Source: Kitasatospora viridis
Lineage (GTDB): Bacteria; Actinomycetota; Actinomycetes; Streptomycetales; Streptomycetaceae
DNA: 64,000 bases
Reading direction: 5' to 3'
Assembly (NCBI RefSeq): GCF_007829815.1
Contig: NZ_VIWT01000002.1
Coordinates: 558,001-622,000, forward strand
In this document: positions 24,442 to 33,195 of the stretch, piece after piece
Layout of the letters: each line of letters opens with the position of its first letter
Position numbering within the stretch: the stretch's first letter is position 1
The notes under the pieces: generated by a model
Database searches by the model: none
What the model was told of the DNA's origin: nothing
Seen by the model: the letters and a program-made list of their open reading frames with translations, nothing else
Program-made: the position numbers and the translations under genes

Positions 24442-25175
24442 CGGTGGATCAGCTCGACGTGGCGGCACGGCTGGCCGGCATCGCGACGGCACTCACCGGG
24501 CTGGAGCTCGCCGCCGCCCTCCCGAGGATCGCGTCCTGGCAGGTGCGACCCCGGTACTTCACCGCGCCGGGGGCGGTCCGCCGGTACCGGGCGCTGGCCC
24601 TGTTGACCGCCCTGCTGGGCTTGGACTTCGCCGTCCGCCCGGAAGACTGTCTGGCCGGCGGCGGACTGCTGGCCTGTCTGCTCCTGCTGCGCTTCACCGT
24701 CGCCCTGGAGGCCGCCGGTGACGGCGCGGACATCATGCTCGCGACCGTGCTCGTGCCGTTGGGCTGCTGGACGCACCTCACCGCACCGTGGATCCGCGAC
24801 CTGCTGCTCGGCTGCCTCGCGGTCAAGGTGTGCACCGCGTACCTGCGCAGCGGCGTGGCCAAGCTCGCGGTGGCCGCGTGGCGAAGCGGCCGTCAGGTGG
24901 CGCTGATCGTCAACTCCCGGCACTACGGCGCACGGCTACCGGCCTGGCCGCTGCTGGAGTACCCGCAGCTGGCTCGGGCGGTCGCGTGGTCCGTCATGCT
25001 GGTGGAAGTCGTTGCTCCGGTGGCCGTGCTGATCGGCCATCAGGTGCTGCTGGTCTGGGCGGGCTGTGCCCTGCTGCTCCACGCGGGGATCGCGGGCGTC
25101 ATGCGGCTCCCGAGGTTCATGTGGGCCTTCACAGCGGGGCTCGCGTGCCTGCTGGCGTTCCGGGGCATCTTCTGA
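24438..25175 (+). CDS. HTTM domain membrane protein, SdpB-like
   Basis: 245 aa with about six transmembrane segments. The HTTM signature is present in KVCTAYLRSGVAKLAVAAWRSGRQVALIV (the aY-x-x-x-G-x-x-K-x-x-x-x-x-W-x-x-G element), followed by further membrane helices. HTTM proteins are relatives of vitamin K gamma-carboxylase; bacterial SdpB belongs to this group and acts with SdpA to mature a toxin. The GTG at 24438 overlaps the SdpA-like stop (GTGA). It is the last gene of the lanthipeptide operon. It may act in leader removal, export or self-protection, since no LanT or LanFEG is present (inference). Confidence 0.72.
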   Translation: MTVDQLDVAARLAGIATALTGLELAAALPRIASWQVRPRYFTAPGAVRRYRALALLTALLGLDFAVRPEDCLAGGGLLACLLLLRFTVALEAAGDGADIMLATVLVPLGCWTHLTAPWIRDLLLGCLAVKVCTAYLRSGVAKLAVAAWRSGRQVALIVNSRHYGARLPAWPLLEYPQLARAVAWSVMLVEVVAPVAVLIGHQVLLVWAGCALLLHAGIAGVMRLPRFMWAFTAGLACLLAFRGIF

Positions 25176-25192
25176 GCCGCACGACCCGTGGC

Positions 25193-25228
25193 CGTGTCCG
25201 GCGTGTCCGCCGTGTCCGGCGTGTTCGC
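25193..25228 (+). repeat. four tandem 9-bp repeats
   Basis: CGTGTCCGG, CGTGTCCGC, CGTGTCCGG and CGTGTTCGC follow head to tail 18 bp after the last lanthipeptide-operon gene. This 308-bp gap (25176-25483) contains no gene I can support. Confidence 0.7.
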
Positions 25229-25292
25229 CGTCAAGCTGTCAATGGTAGCTCCACGGAACGGAGTTGGAGCAGATTCCGCAGTCGAACGCGTG

Positions 25293-25321
25293 TTGACGTA
25301 CGTGATCCTGCATCCTAGATT
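25293..25321 (+). promoter_or_regulatory. vegetative-type promoter upstream of the LLM oxidoreductase
   Basis: TTGACG (25293-25298), a 17-bp spacer and TAGATT (25316-25321) match the HrdB consensus well. The expected start of transcription is about 155 nt before the LLM ATG, leaving a long leader that also contains an 18-codon frame (25324-25380) with no known similarity. Confidence 0.6.
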
Positions 25322-25483
25322 CCATGAGCCGTCGTCATCTCGTCACGACCGGACCCGCCGATTCCGCACAACTCGGCTGACCTGGGCCCCGGTTGGTTCA
25401 CCGACGTGTTGGCGGGGGCTTTTCCCGGGGGTTCACCGGCGCCTGCACGGCGGTCGGTCGAAGTATCAGGAGTACACAGGGAC

Positions 25484-26374
25484 ATGCGCAGCTTCAGGTT
25501 CGGTTTCTCGCTCGGCAACCACCTCACGCCCGCCGCGCTGGCCGAGACGGTCCGCACTGCCGAGACGTACGGCTACGACAGGGCGGTGACGGTCGACCAC
25601 CTCGGCGTCAACCGCAGCTCGCCCTTCCTCGCCCTGCTGGCCGCCGGCAACGCCGGTCCGCGGCTGCGGCTGGGCACCTACGTGCTCAACAACGGATTCT
25701 GGAACGCCTCGATCCTGGCCCGCGAGGTGGCCACGCTCTCCCGGCTGACCGAGGGCCGGGTCGAACTCGGCATCGGCGCGGGCGTGGTGAAGTCGGAGTT
25801 CGACGGCGCCGGCATCCCGTTCGCGCCCTTCCGGCAGCGGTTGGACCGGCTGGCGGCGACCCTGGACGAGTTGGACCGGCTCTTCGCGCTGGAGACCGAC
25901 CTGACCAGGCCGCCGCTGCTGCTCGGCGGCACCAGCGACCGGCTGCTGCGGCTCGCCGCCGAACGGGCCGACACCGTCAGCTTCAGCGGCTGGGTGCAGG
26001 TCCCGGGCCAGCCGGCCGGGACGCTCGGCATCATTCCCGCCGAGCACGCCGACGAGCGGGTGGGGCTGTTCCGCGCGGCGGCCGGCGACCGGCTGCCGGC
26101 GATCGAGCACGACGTCTTCGTGCTGGACGTCCGGGTCACGGACGACCGGCAGGCCGAGGCGGAGGCGGTGGCGGCCGAAGAGCCGTTCCTGACGGCGGAG
26201 CAGGCGCTGGAGAGCCCGTTCATCCTGATCGGCACGGTGGAGGAGATCGCCGACCAGGTCCTGCGCCACCGCGAGCGCTACGGGTTCACCTCGTTCACCG
26301 TGCAGCGCCCGTTCATGGAGGCGTTCGGTCCGGTGATCGAACTGGTCCGGAAGGCGGAGGGCGCCACCTCCTGA
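25484..26374 (+). CDS. LLM class (luciferase-like) F420-dependent oxidoreductase
   Basis: 296 aa, a single TIM-barrel of the luciferase-like monooxygenase family. Typical elements are FGFSLGNHLTPAALAETVRTAETYGYD at the start, RLRLGTYVLNNGFWNASILAREVATLSRLTEGRVELGIGAG in the middle, and LIGTVEEIADQVLRHRERYGFTSFTV near the end. Actinomycete members use F420 or FMN and reduce or oxygenate small metabolites; the substrate is not predictable. The ATG at 25484 has AGGAG about 11 nt upstream. A hairpin follows, so it is its own transcription unit. Confidence 0.85.
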   Translation: MRSFRFGFSLGNHLTPAALAETVRTAETYGYDRAVTVDHLGVNRSSPFLALLAAGNAGPRLRLGTYVLNNGFWNASILAREVATLSRLTEGRVELGIGAGVVKSEFDGAGIPFAPFRQRLDRLAATLDELDRLFALETDLTRPPLLLGGTSDRLLRLAAERADTVSFSGWVQVPGQPAGTLGIIPAEHADERVGLFRAAAGDRLPAIEHDVFVLDVRVTDDRQAEAEAVAAEEPFLTAEQALESPFILIGTVEEIADQVLRHRERYGFTSFTVQRPFMEAFGPVIELVRKAEGATS

Positions 26375-26388
26375 CCCGACGCGGAACC

Positions 26389-26413
26389 GCCCGGCCCGGT
26401 AGTCGGGCCGGGC
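26389..26413 (+). terminator. hairpin after the LLM gene
   Basis: A perfect 10-bp stem (GCCCGGCCCG with CGGGCCGGGC) around a 5-nt GTAGT loop, 15 bp after the stop. Confidence 0.75.
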
Positions 26414-26485
26414 ACTGCCGCGTGCGGCGCGGGGGAACGATACTGGTGCGGGCCGACCACCGCGGCGCCAGCACCGAGGAGCGAC

Positions 26486-28030
26486 ATGACCAGTACCCCG
26501 ACACAAGGCGAGTGCCCCGCCACCGCGCCCGGGGAAGTCGAGCACCTGGACGTCCTGATCATCGGCGCCGGGATCTCCGGCCTCGGGGCCGGCCGCTACC
26601 TGAGCACCGAACTGCCGGCGAAGACCTTCGCGATCCTGGAGGCGCGCGACGCCCTGGGCGGCACCTGGGACCTGTTCCGCTACCCGGGCATCCGCTCCGA
26701 CTCGGACCTGCACACCTTCGGCTACGAGTTCAAGCCGTGGCGCGACGAGGAGTCCATCGCCTCCGCGCCGCGGATCCTGAAGTACCTGCGCGAGACCGCG
26801 ACCGAGAACGGCCTGGACAGCCGCATCCGCTACCACCACCGGGTGCTCGCCGCCGCCTGGTCGAGCGAGCGTGCACGCTGGACGGTGCGGGTCGAGCGCA
26901 CCGACACCGGCGAGCGGACGACGCTGACCTGCGCCTGGCTGTTCTGCGCCAGCGGCTACTTCCGCTACGACCAGGGGTTCACCCCGCACTTCGAGGGCCG
27001 GGAGCGCTTCCGCGGCACCATCGTGCACCCGCAGCACTGGCCCGCGGACCTGGACCACGCCGGCAAGCGGGTGCTGGTGATCGGCAGCGGCGCCACCGGG
27101 GTCACCCTGGTGCCCGCGATGGCCGACACGGCCGCGCACGTGACGATGCTTCAGCGCACCCCGACCTACATCCTGCCCGTCCCCAAGAAGGACGCGATCG
27201 CCAACGCCCTGGGCAAGTGGCTCGGACCGGACCGCGGCTACGCGCTGGCCCGGCGCAAGAACATCGCCCAGCAGCGCCTGCTCTGGACCCTGTGCCAGCG
27301 GTACCCGAAGGCCGCCCGCCGGCTGATCCGCTGGGTCAACGCCAGGCAGCTGCCCGCCGGCTACCCGGTCGACGAGCACTTCAACCCGCCCTACGACCCG
27401 TGGGACCAGCGCCTGTGCGCCGTGCCCGACGGCGACCTGTTCAAGGCCATCCGGGCCGGGCGGGCCTCCGTCGTCACCGACCGGATCGCGACCTTCACCG
27501 AGGACGGCGTCCGGCTGGAGTCCGGCCGCGAGCTCCAGGCCGACCTCATCGTCACCGCGACCGGCCTGGACGTGCGGGCGTTCGGCGGACTGGAGGTCAC
27601 CGTCGACGGCGCGCCGGTGCGCCTGTCCGACACCATCGCCTACAAGGGCATGATGCTCTCCGGGGTCCCCAACCTGGCCTTCTCGATCGGCTACACCAAC
27701 AGCTCCTGGACGCTGAAGGTCGGCCTGCTCTGCGAGCACTTCTGCCGCCTGCTGGCCCACATGGACACCCACGGCCACGACATCTGCCGCCCCGAGCCGG
27801 CCGATCCGGCGATGCCGACCCGGCCGTTCCTGGACTTCGCCGCAGGCTACGTCCAGCGCGCCGTCGACCGGCTGCCCCGCCAGGGCGACCGGATGCCGTG
27901 GCTGACCTCGATGGACTACCACGCGGACGTGAAGCTGCTGCGCGCCGACAGCGTCGTCGACCCGGAGCTGCACTTCGCGCGGGCCGGTGCGCGGGCCGGT
28001 GCTGGTGCTGCTGCCGGGAGCGCCGACTGA
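26486..28030 (+). CDS. flavin-containing Baeyer-Villiger-type monooxygenase
   Basis: 514 aa. FAD-binding Rossmann motif is VLIIGAGISGLGAGRYL (near 25), with GGTWDLFRYPGIRSDSD downstream. The BVMO fingerprint F-x-G-x-x-x-H-x-x-x-W-P is met by FRGTIVHPQHWP (near 173), and the NADPH-binding motif by VLVIGSGATGVTL (near 193). The overall pattern is closest to EthA-like enzymes, which insert oxygen next to carbonyls using NADPH and O2. The C-terminal tail consists of Ala/Gly repeats from a 12-bp duplication. The start at 26486 is preceded by GAGGAG. No pathway partners are adjacent. Confidence 0.88.
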   Translation: MTSTPTQGECPATAPGEVEHLDVLIIGAGISGLGAGRYLSTELPAKTFAILEARDALGGTWDLFRYPGIRSDSDLHTFGYEFKPWRDEESIASAPRILKYLRETATENGLDSRIRYHHRVLAAAWSSERARWTVRVERTDTGERTTLTCAWLFCASGYFRYDQGFTPHFEGRERFRGTIVHPQHWPADLDHAGKRVLVIGSGATGVTLVPAMADTAAHVTMLQRTPTYILPVPKKDAIANALGKWLGPDRGYALARRKNIAQQRLLWTLCQRYPKAARRLIRWVNARQLPAGYPVDEHFNPPYDPWDQRLCAVPDGDLFKAIRAGRASVVTDRIATFTEDGVRLESGRELQADLIVTATGLDVRAFGGLEVTVDGAPVRLSDTIAYKGMMLSGVPNLAFSIGYTNSSWTLKVGLLCEHFCRLLAHMDTHGHDICRPEPADPAMPTRPFLDFAAGYVQRAVDRLPRQGDRMPWLTSMDYHADVKLLRADSVVDPELHFARAGARAGAGAAAGSAD

Positions 28031-28121
28031 CGCGGCGTCCGGGTGCGCGGGACCTGCGGTGGGCGTGGCGGCGCTCGCCCGCGCCCGCGGGTGTGTGACA
28101 GTGGGCTCGGGAGGCGGCGCG

Positions 28122-28955
28122 ATGGCCAGGAGCGGCGAGGGGCCGGCCGGGCTGCGTGCCTCGGCCGACGAGTGGCGGCGGCTGGTGCGCCGGACCGCCT
28201 TCGACACCTGGCGGCTCGGCCGGCAGGTGGAGCTGCTGGAGCGCTCCATGGCGTTCGCCGCGCTCTGCTTCGTGACCCTGGTGCCGCTGCTGGTGGTGAT
28301 CGCGGCGGCCTCGCCCATCCACGGCGACGGGGTCGCCGACTGGATCACCGACGCACTGGGGCTGTCCAGCCGGGCCTCACGGCCGGTGCGCGAGCTGTTC
28401 GTCTCGCGCCGACAGGTGCTGACCACCACCACCGGGTTCGGCCTGGCCGCGCTCGCCGTCTTCGGCGTCTCGCTGATGGCCTCGATGCAGCGCGCGATGG
28501 AGCGGATCTGGCACCTGCGGCCGGCCCCCTGGCACGCCGCCTGGCGGCAGGTGCTGGGGCTGGCCGGACTGGTCGGGTACATCCTGGTCGCCGCCTGGAG
28601 CGGGCTGCCCTGGCCCCACACCGTCCAGCCCTACCTGCGGATCTGCGCCACCGTGCTGGGCGGGTTGGCCCTGTTCTGGTGGCTGCCGCGGCTGCTGCTC
28701 TTCAAGCGGGTGCGGTGGCGGGCGCTGCTCCCCGGATCGGTGGCCACCATGGCGGCGCTGGCCGGGCTGCGGGTCTTCTCCCAGCTGGTGTTCGCGCCGC
28801 TGATCGTCTCCAACGCGCTCTCCTACGGCGCGGTGGGCACCGTGCTGGTGGTGCAGTCCTGGCTGGTCGGCGTCGGGTTCACGGTGTACGCGGGCGCGGT
28901 GCTCGGGCGGGTGGTCGGGCCCGGACCCGAGCGGCTCGGACCGGAGCTGTCCTAA
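28122..28955 (+). CDS. YihY/BrkB family inner membrane protein
   Basis: 277 aa. Several transmembrane helices and the family core SMAFAALCFVTLVPLLVVIAAASP near the N-terminus, plus TGFGLAALAVFGVSLMASMQRAMERIWHL and SNALSYGAVGTVLVVQSWLVGVGFTVYAGAVLGR. The family was once called ribonuclease BN by mistake; the actual function is unsettled and may be transport. The ATG at 28122 has GGAGG 9 nt upstream and is preferred over the open frame running back to 27987 inside the monooxygenase gene. Confidence 0.85.
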   Translation: MARSGEGPAGLRASADEWRRLVRRTAFDTWRLGRQVELLERSMAFAALCFVTLVPLLVVIAAASPIHGDGVADWITDALGLSSRASRPVRELFVSRRQVLTTTTGFGLAALAVFGVSLMASMQRAMERIWHLRPAPWHAAWRQVLGLAGLVGYILVAAWSGLPWPHTVQPYLRICATVLGGLALFWWLPRLLLFKRVRWRALLPGSVATMAALAGLRVFSQLVFAPLIVSNALSYGAVGTVLVVQSWLVGVGFTVYAGAVLGRVVGPGPERLGPELS

Positions 28956-28981
28956 GCGGGTGGTTCTGAGGGCGGATCAGC

Positions 28982-29263
28982 TCACTCGCGCAGCGCGGCG
29001 TCGTTGGCGGCGGCGCCGGTGGTGCCGGTGGTGCCGGAGCGCAGCAGCCGGTGGCCGAGCTCGATCAGGGCGCGGCCGGCCGCGTAGTCGTCGCCGATCC
29101 CGGCGACCGGCGGGTCCTGCGGGCTGCGGTGGGCGAGGGTGCGGCACTCCAGGTGGGTCTCGCCGGTGTCGAGCACGGCGTGCGCCCGGGTGTCGTCGCC
29201 GTCTTCGAGGAGGTCCAGTCGCAGGGTCCAGCGCTTGGTGCGGGCGGGGGCGCGGGTGGTCAT
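28982..29263 (-). CDS. DUF1876 (dsRBD-like) protein
   Basis: 93 aa from the ATG at 29263, which has GGAG 7 nt upstream; an earlier ATG at 29323 has no support. The fold elements KRWTLRLDLLEDGDDTRAHAVLDTGETHLEC and DDYAAGRALIELGHRLL match the DUF1876 family, small actinobacterial proteins with a dsRBD-like fold and no known role. It is a single convergent gene next to the BrkB gene. Confidence 0.8.
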   Translation of the reverse strand: MTTRAPARTKRWTLRLDLLEDGDDTRAHAVLDTGETHLECRTLAHRSPQDPPVAGIGDDYAAGRALIELGHRLLRSGTTGTTGAAANDAALRE

Positions 29264-29413
29264 GGCGGACTCCGTTCGGCGGCCGGTGCTCTCCTTCCAG
29301 CGTCCACCCGGCGGACGGTGCACGCACGGGACCGGCCCCGCTGTTGGGGGCAGCGGAGCCGGTCGGTGCGATCAGCTGATCAGCGGATCTGGTGGATCAG
29401 GTGGCGCGGTGGC

Positions 29414-30334
29414 TCAGTTGGTCGCCAGCTTGCCCATGGCGTGGACCTCGTCGACCACACCCGCGTTGAAGAAGCTCCACGGGAGGTTGGCGAAGCCGCC
29501 GTTGCCCCAGTTGCTGGTGCCCCAGCTGTTCTCGATGGTCACGCCCTGGTCGTTGTAGCCCACGATGGTGATCTCGTGCCCGCCGACCACCGGGTCGCTG
29601 CTGGTGTCGCCGGGCATGTAGCTGTAGTCCGACGCCGTCTGGGAGTTGAGGTCCATGAAGCTCTGCTGGACCGAGAAGCCGAACGGCACCGGCTCGCCCT
29701 GGGAGATGGCGTCCTCGATGGCCGCGCGGGCCTGGTCGCCGCTGGTGGGCAGCTCGGCGAAGCCCGAGAGCTTGTAGCCGGCGGCGTTGGCGGTCTCGTT
29801 GGCGTCCGGCTGGGTGGTGAAGTCGGTGGTGCCCTGCCAGTAGTCGGCCTGGGTGTCGATGCCCTGCTGCTGCTCCATCGGCAGCGCGACGCTGGCGTAG
29901 GTGCCCTGGTCGTTGCCCTGGGCGATCTGCGAGTAGATGTACATCGGGGCCATCGGCGCGCCGCTGATGCCCTGCTCGCTCATCAGGATGCCGTAGCCGG
30001 TGTAGCCGGTGGCCCAGGTGACGCAGGAGCCGACCTGGCCCTGGTCGCCGGGGGAGAGGGCGTACTGCGACAGGTCCGCGCTGGCCGGGGCGGCACCCAC
30101 GCGGGGGAGCGGGGCCATCGCGGCGAGGGTCTGCGGGGTGGCGAAGTTGGCGCGCATCGCGTGGGAGTGCGCCTTCAGCGCGGCCAGGTCCAGGCCGGTC
30201 GCGAAGTGCTTGTGGTGGGCGTGGTGCCCGGCCGGCCGCGCGTCGGGGGTGGCCGCGGTGGCGACGCCCGCCAGGGCGAGGCAGGACGACAGCGCGATGG
30301 CGCTGCTGATACCGAGGGCTATCCGGGAACGCAT
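29414..30334 (-). CDS. secreted C1 (papain-like) cysteine peptidase
   Basis: 306 aa. A Sec signal peptide (about 1-28, cleaved near AATP) is followed by a His-rich linker and a propeptide-like stretch. The catalytic Cys is in DQGQVGSCVTWATGYTGYG (C104), the His in DPVVGGHEITIVGYND, and the Asn in ITIENSWGTSNWGNGGFANL; the oxyanion Gln is in DQGQ. All papain residues are present. C1 peptidases are less common in actinomycetes than subtilisins, so this is a somewhat unusual exported protease. It has a 238-bp upstream region with an inverted repeat and phased direct repeats. Confidence 0.88.
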   Translation of the reverse strand: MRSRIALGISSAIALSSCLALAGVATAATPDARPAGHHAHHKHFATGLDLAALKAHSHAMRANFATPQTLAAMAPLPRVGAAPASADLSQYALSPGDQGQVGSCVTWATGYTGYGILMSEQGISGAPMAPMYIYSQIAQGNDQGTYASVALPMEQQQGIDTQADYWQGTTDFTTQPDANETANAAGYKLSGFAELPTSGDQARAAIEDAISQGEPVPFGFSVQQSFMDLNSQTASDYSYMPGDTSSDPVVGGHEITIVGYNDQGVTIENSWGTSNWGNGGFANLPWSFFNAGVVDEVHAMGKLATN

Positions 30335-30507
30335 GAATGAAGCTCCTTGTGGGGGTCGCCGGCCACCGTCGGGCGGCCGGCACGCCGCACGGTGCCCTTG
30401 GGGGTGCAGCGGGCATCCGTGCGGAGAGCGTGTGGTGCGTGGGGGTTGCTCCGGCTGACGGCGGGTCAGCCCGAGCGATGCTCACCGTAGGGTGTCCGAC
30501 CAGGACA

Positions 30508-30528
30508 TGTCATGGGTGGAACATGACA
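30508..30528. promoter_or_regulatory. inverted repeat upstream of the C1 peptidase
   Basis: TGTCATG and CATGACA flank a 7-nt centre (7-7-7), 174 bp upstream of the peptidase ATG. It could be a regulator site. Confidence 0.45.
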
Positions 30529-30542
30529 ATGGCGGAAAGTAG

Positions 30543-30589
30543 ACAGGAATCTTTCAGGGATTGACAGGAAACTCACAGGAAGTCAGGTT
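30543..30589. repeat. helically phased direct repeats upstream of the C1 peptidase
   Basis: ACAGGAA occurs at 30543, 30564 and 30575, with degenerate copies TCAGGGA at 30554 and TCAGGTT at 30583. The spacing is 10-11 bp for the first four. Read on the peptidase strand this is a TTCCTGT series, like the direct-repeat sites of OmpR- or SARP-type regulators. The last copies overlap the 3' end of the SulP gene. Confidence 0.5.
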
Positions 30590-31811
30590 CCGCTTCGGCG
30601 CGGGCGCCCAGCGGCCGGCGGCGCAGCGCGAGCGAGGCCCCCGTCGCCGCCAACAGAGCGTAGGTGAGCGGCACTTCGGTGCTGAGCGCGAGGGTGCCGA
30701 GCAACAGCGCGCGGTCGACGGCGCCACCGCGCCAGGCCAGCCCGACGGCCGCCCGCCGCCCGACGAGCAGCTTGCCGCCCACCAGCGCGAGCAGCGCGCC
30801 GACCACCGGCAGCGGGATCGCCGCCACCGCCCGGCCGCCGAACGCCACCAGCAGCGCCAGCGCCACCCCCGAGGAGACGCCCGCCCACCGGGTGCGCCCG
30901 CCCGCCGCCACCGCCACCGCCGTCCGGGAGAGCGAGCCGCCCGCCGGCATCGCCTGGCAGAACGCGCCCGCCAGGTTCGCCGCGGCCTGCGCCCAGACGT
31001 CGTGACCCCACCGGCGCCGAACCTGCGCTTGCTGCCCGGGCGCCGCGACGCCGGCCGCCTGCGCCAGCGCGACCAGCGCCACCGCGGCGGCGCCCAACGC
31101 CAGCCGGGGCAGCACCGGCCAGCACGGCACGGTCAGCGCCGGCAGCCCCGAGGGCAGCGGCCCGAGCGAGGCGGCCGACGGCACCGGCAGGTGCGCCCAG
31201 CACACCCCGGCACTGGTCGCCGCCAACGCCACCGGCACCGCCAGCGCCCGGACCCGGCGCACCGCGAAGACGGCCAGCCAGACCAGCACCGTCGCCACCG
31301 CTGCGACGGCCCGCGCCCGCTCCCACCCGTGCGGGTGCGCCGCGCAGAGCAGGATCCGCAGCACCGGGTTGTGCCGGTGCGGGTGGTAGCCCGTCGCCTC
31401 CGGCAGCGCGCCCGCGACGATCTGCACCGCGATCCCCGCCGAGAATCCGGTCAGCGCCGCCGGCCGCACCCGCCGCAGCAGCGCGTCCACCCGCAGCAGC
31501 GCCAACACCGCCATCGCCACACCGACCAGCAGCGCCAGCGCCGCCACGTTCCCCGGAGTCGCCGTCAGCTGCGCCTGCTGCAGCGCGGTGCGCGAGGTCA
31601 GCGCCACCGCCGTGGTCAGCGTGGTCACCAGCACCGGCGTCGCCGACAGCAGCGAGCCCAGCGCCGCCGGCACCACCCCCGCGTACAGCCCGGCAGCCGG
31701 TTCGAATCCGGCCATCGCCGCGTACGCTATCCCCTCCGGCACGCTGAACAGCGCCGTCACCAGGCCCGCCAGCAGCTCCGCGCCGACCCCGCGCCAGGCA
31801 GTCCGATCCAT
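30573..31811 (-). CDS. SulP family anion permease lacking a STAS domain
   Basis: 412 aa with 10-12 hydrophobic helices. The SulP signature is near the N-terminus (LVTALFSVPEGIAYAAMAGFEPAAGLYAGVVPA), and later QAAANLAGAFCQAMPAGGSLSRTAV matches the family's GGFPVTGSFSRTA-type helix. The protein stops after the membrane domain; the cytoplasmic STAS domain usual in SulP is missing. It may carry sulfate, bicarbonate or another anion. ATG at 31811 is used; ATG at 31832 is an alternative. It is divergent from the PstS-like gene. Confidence 0.82.
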   Translation of the reverse strand: MDRTAWRGVGAELLAGLVTALFSVPEGIAYAAMAGFEPAAGLYAGVVPAALGSLLSATPVLVTTLTTAVALTSRTALQQAQLTATPGNVAALALLVGVAMAVLALLRVDALLRRVRPAALTGFSAGIAVQIVAGALPEATGYHPHRHNPVLRILLCAAHPHGWERARAVAAVATVLVWLAVFAVRRVRALAVPVALAATSAGVCWAHLPVPSAASLGPLPSGLPALTVPCWPVLPRLALGAAAVALVALAQAAGVAAPGQQAQVRRRWGHDVWAQAAANLAGAFCQAMPAGGSLSRTAVAVAAGGRTRWAGVSSGVALALLVAFGGRAVAAIPLPVVGALLALVGGKLLVGRRAAVGLAWRGGAVDRALLLGTLALSTEVPLTYALLAATGASLALRRRPLGARAEAEPDFL

Positions 31812-31977
31812 CCGGCCAGCCTGACGGAGCATCCGCCGACCGCCCGTCAGGCGGCACGCCGCTGTCCGTCGTTCGGGTGGCCGGACGGCGTGGGAGCACG
31901 GCGCGCGGGCCCGGCGGCGTATACGACTGAACGGCAGGCACGGCGGCCGATACGTACCCGGTGAGGAAGGGCCCACC

Positions 31978-33081
31978 TTGACCCAGCGCACCAGGCGGGC
32001 CGGCGCCCTCGCCCTCGCTCCTGCCCTCGCCGCCACGGCCCTGCTCACCGCCTGCGGCACCGACGACAACGGCACCATCGCGCCGTCCGCCGACATCAGC
32101 TGCGCCCCCAAGCAGGCCCCGCTGCTGGCCGCCGGCTCCACCGCCCAGGGGCCCGCCATGGACCTGTGGCGCACCGTCTACGGCGCCACCTGCACCGGCA
32201 CCCTGGTCACCTACGCCGGCGGCGGGTCGGGCACCGGCGTCCAGCAGTTCAACCAGGGCAAGGTCGCCTTCGCGGGCTCCGACTTCGCGCTCAAGCCCTC
32301 CGACGTGGCCGGCTCCAAGGCCGCCTGCCCGGGCGGCCGGGCGATCGACCTGCCGATGGTGGCCGGGCTGGTCTCGATCGTCTACAACCTCGACGGCGTG
32401 GACGACCTGGTGCTCGACGGCCCGACCCTGGCCAGGATCTTCGACTCGCAGATCACCGCCTGGAACGACCCCGCCATCAAGGCCCTCAATCCCGGCGCCG
32501 ACCTGCCCGCCGCCGGCATCACCAGCTTCCACCGCTCCGACGACTCCGGGACCACCTTCAACCTCAGCTCCTACTTCGCCGCGAGCGGCGGCGGCGCCTG
32601 GCCCTCGGCGCCCAACAAGAGCTGGCAGGGCAAGGGCGGGCAGTCCGCCAACGGCAGCGCCGGCGTCTCCGCGCAGATCCGCTCGGTGAAGAACTCGATC
32701 GGCTACGTCGAGCTCTCCTACGCCCAGCAGAACAACCTGAAGAGCACCGCCATCGCCACCGGCGGCCCCCGCCCCGTGCCCGCGACCGCGACCAACGCAG
32801 CTACCACGCTGGAGAGTTCGACGGTCGTCGGAACGGGCGAGGACCTCGCGCTGCACCTGGACTACGGGACGACGGCGCCGAACGCCTACCCCGTCGTGCT
32901 GGTCACCTACGAGATCGTCTGCGACAAGGGCAACCGGGCCGCCACCCTGCCCGCGCTCCGGGCCTTCCTCACCTACACCGCCTCGGACACCGCCCAGCAG
33001 GCCATCGCCGACAAGGGCTACGTGCCGCTGCCGGCCGCGCTCGCCGGCAAGGTGAAGACGGTGATCGGCGAGCTCGGCTGA
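31978..33081 (+). CDS. PstS-like phosphate-binding lipoprotein
   Basis: 367 aa from a TTG with GAGGAAGG upstream. The signal peptide ends in lipobox LLTAC (Cys about 26). The mature part follows PstS: LLAAGSTAQGPAMDLWRTVY, YAGGGSGTGVQQFNQGKVAFAGSDF (phosphate-binding S/G-S-G loop), TSFHRSDDSGTTFNLSSYF and SVKNSIGYVELSY. It would deliver phosphate to a PstCAB permease, but pstCAB genes are not adjacent here, so it may be an extra or orphan binding protein. Confidence 0.88.
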   Translation: MTQRTRRAGALALAPALAATALLTACGTDDNGTIAPSADISCAPKQAPLLAAGSTAQGPAMDLWRTVYGATCTGTLVTYAGGGSGTGVQQFNQGKVAFAGSDFALKPSDVAGSKAACPGGRAIDLPMVAGLVSIVYNLDGVDDLVLDGPTLARIFDSQITAWNDPAIKALNPGADLPAAGITSFHRSDDSGTTFNLSSYFAASGGGAWPSAPNKSWQGKGGQSANGSAGVSAQIRSVKNSIGYVELSYAQQNNLKSTAIATGGPRPVPATATNAATTLESSTVVGTGEDLALHLDYGTTAPNAYPVVLVTYEIVCDKGNRAATLPALRAFLTYTASDTAQQAIADKGYVPLPAALAGKVKTVIGELG

Positions 33082-33195
33082 GCCGCTCGGGCGGAAGAGT
33101 GGAATGTGTACGAACTTGTGTGCGCGAGCGGCGCGGCGGCAACGGATCCCACCGCTCGGCCCCCACCCGAGGGGCCACCCAGTGAGAGGATCCCC

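Noticed and set aside
25193..25228. Tandem 9-bp repeats as a CRISPR array
   Set aside because: Units are contiguous and too short, with no spacers and no cas genes anywhere in the window.
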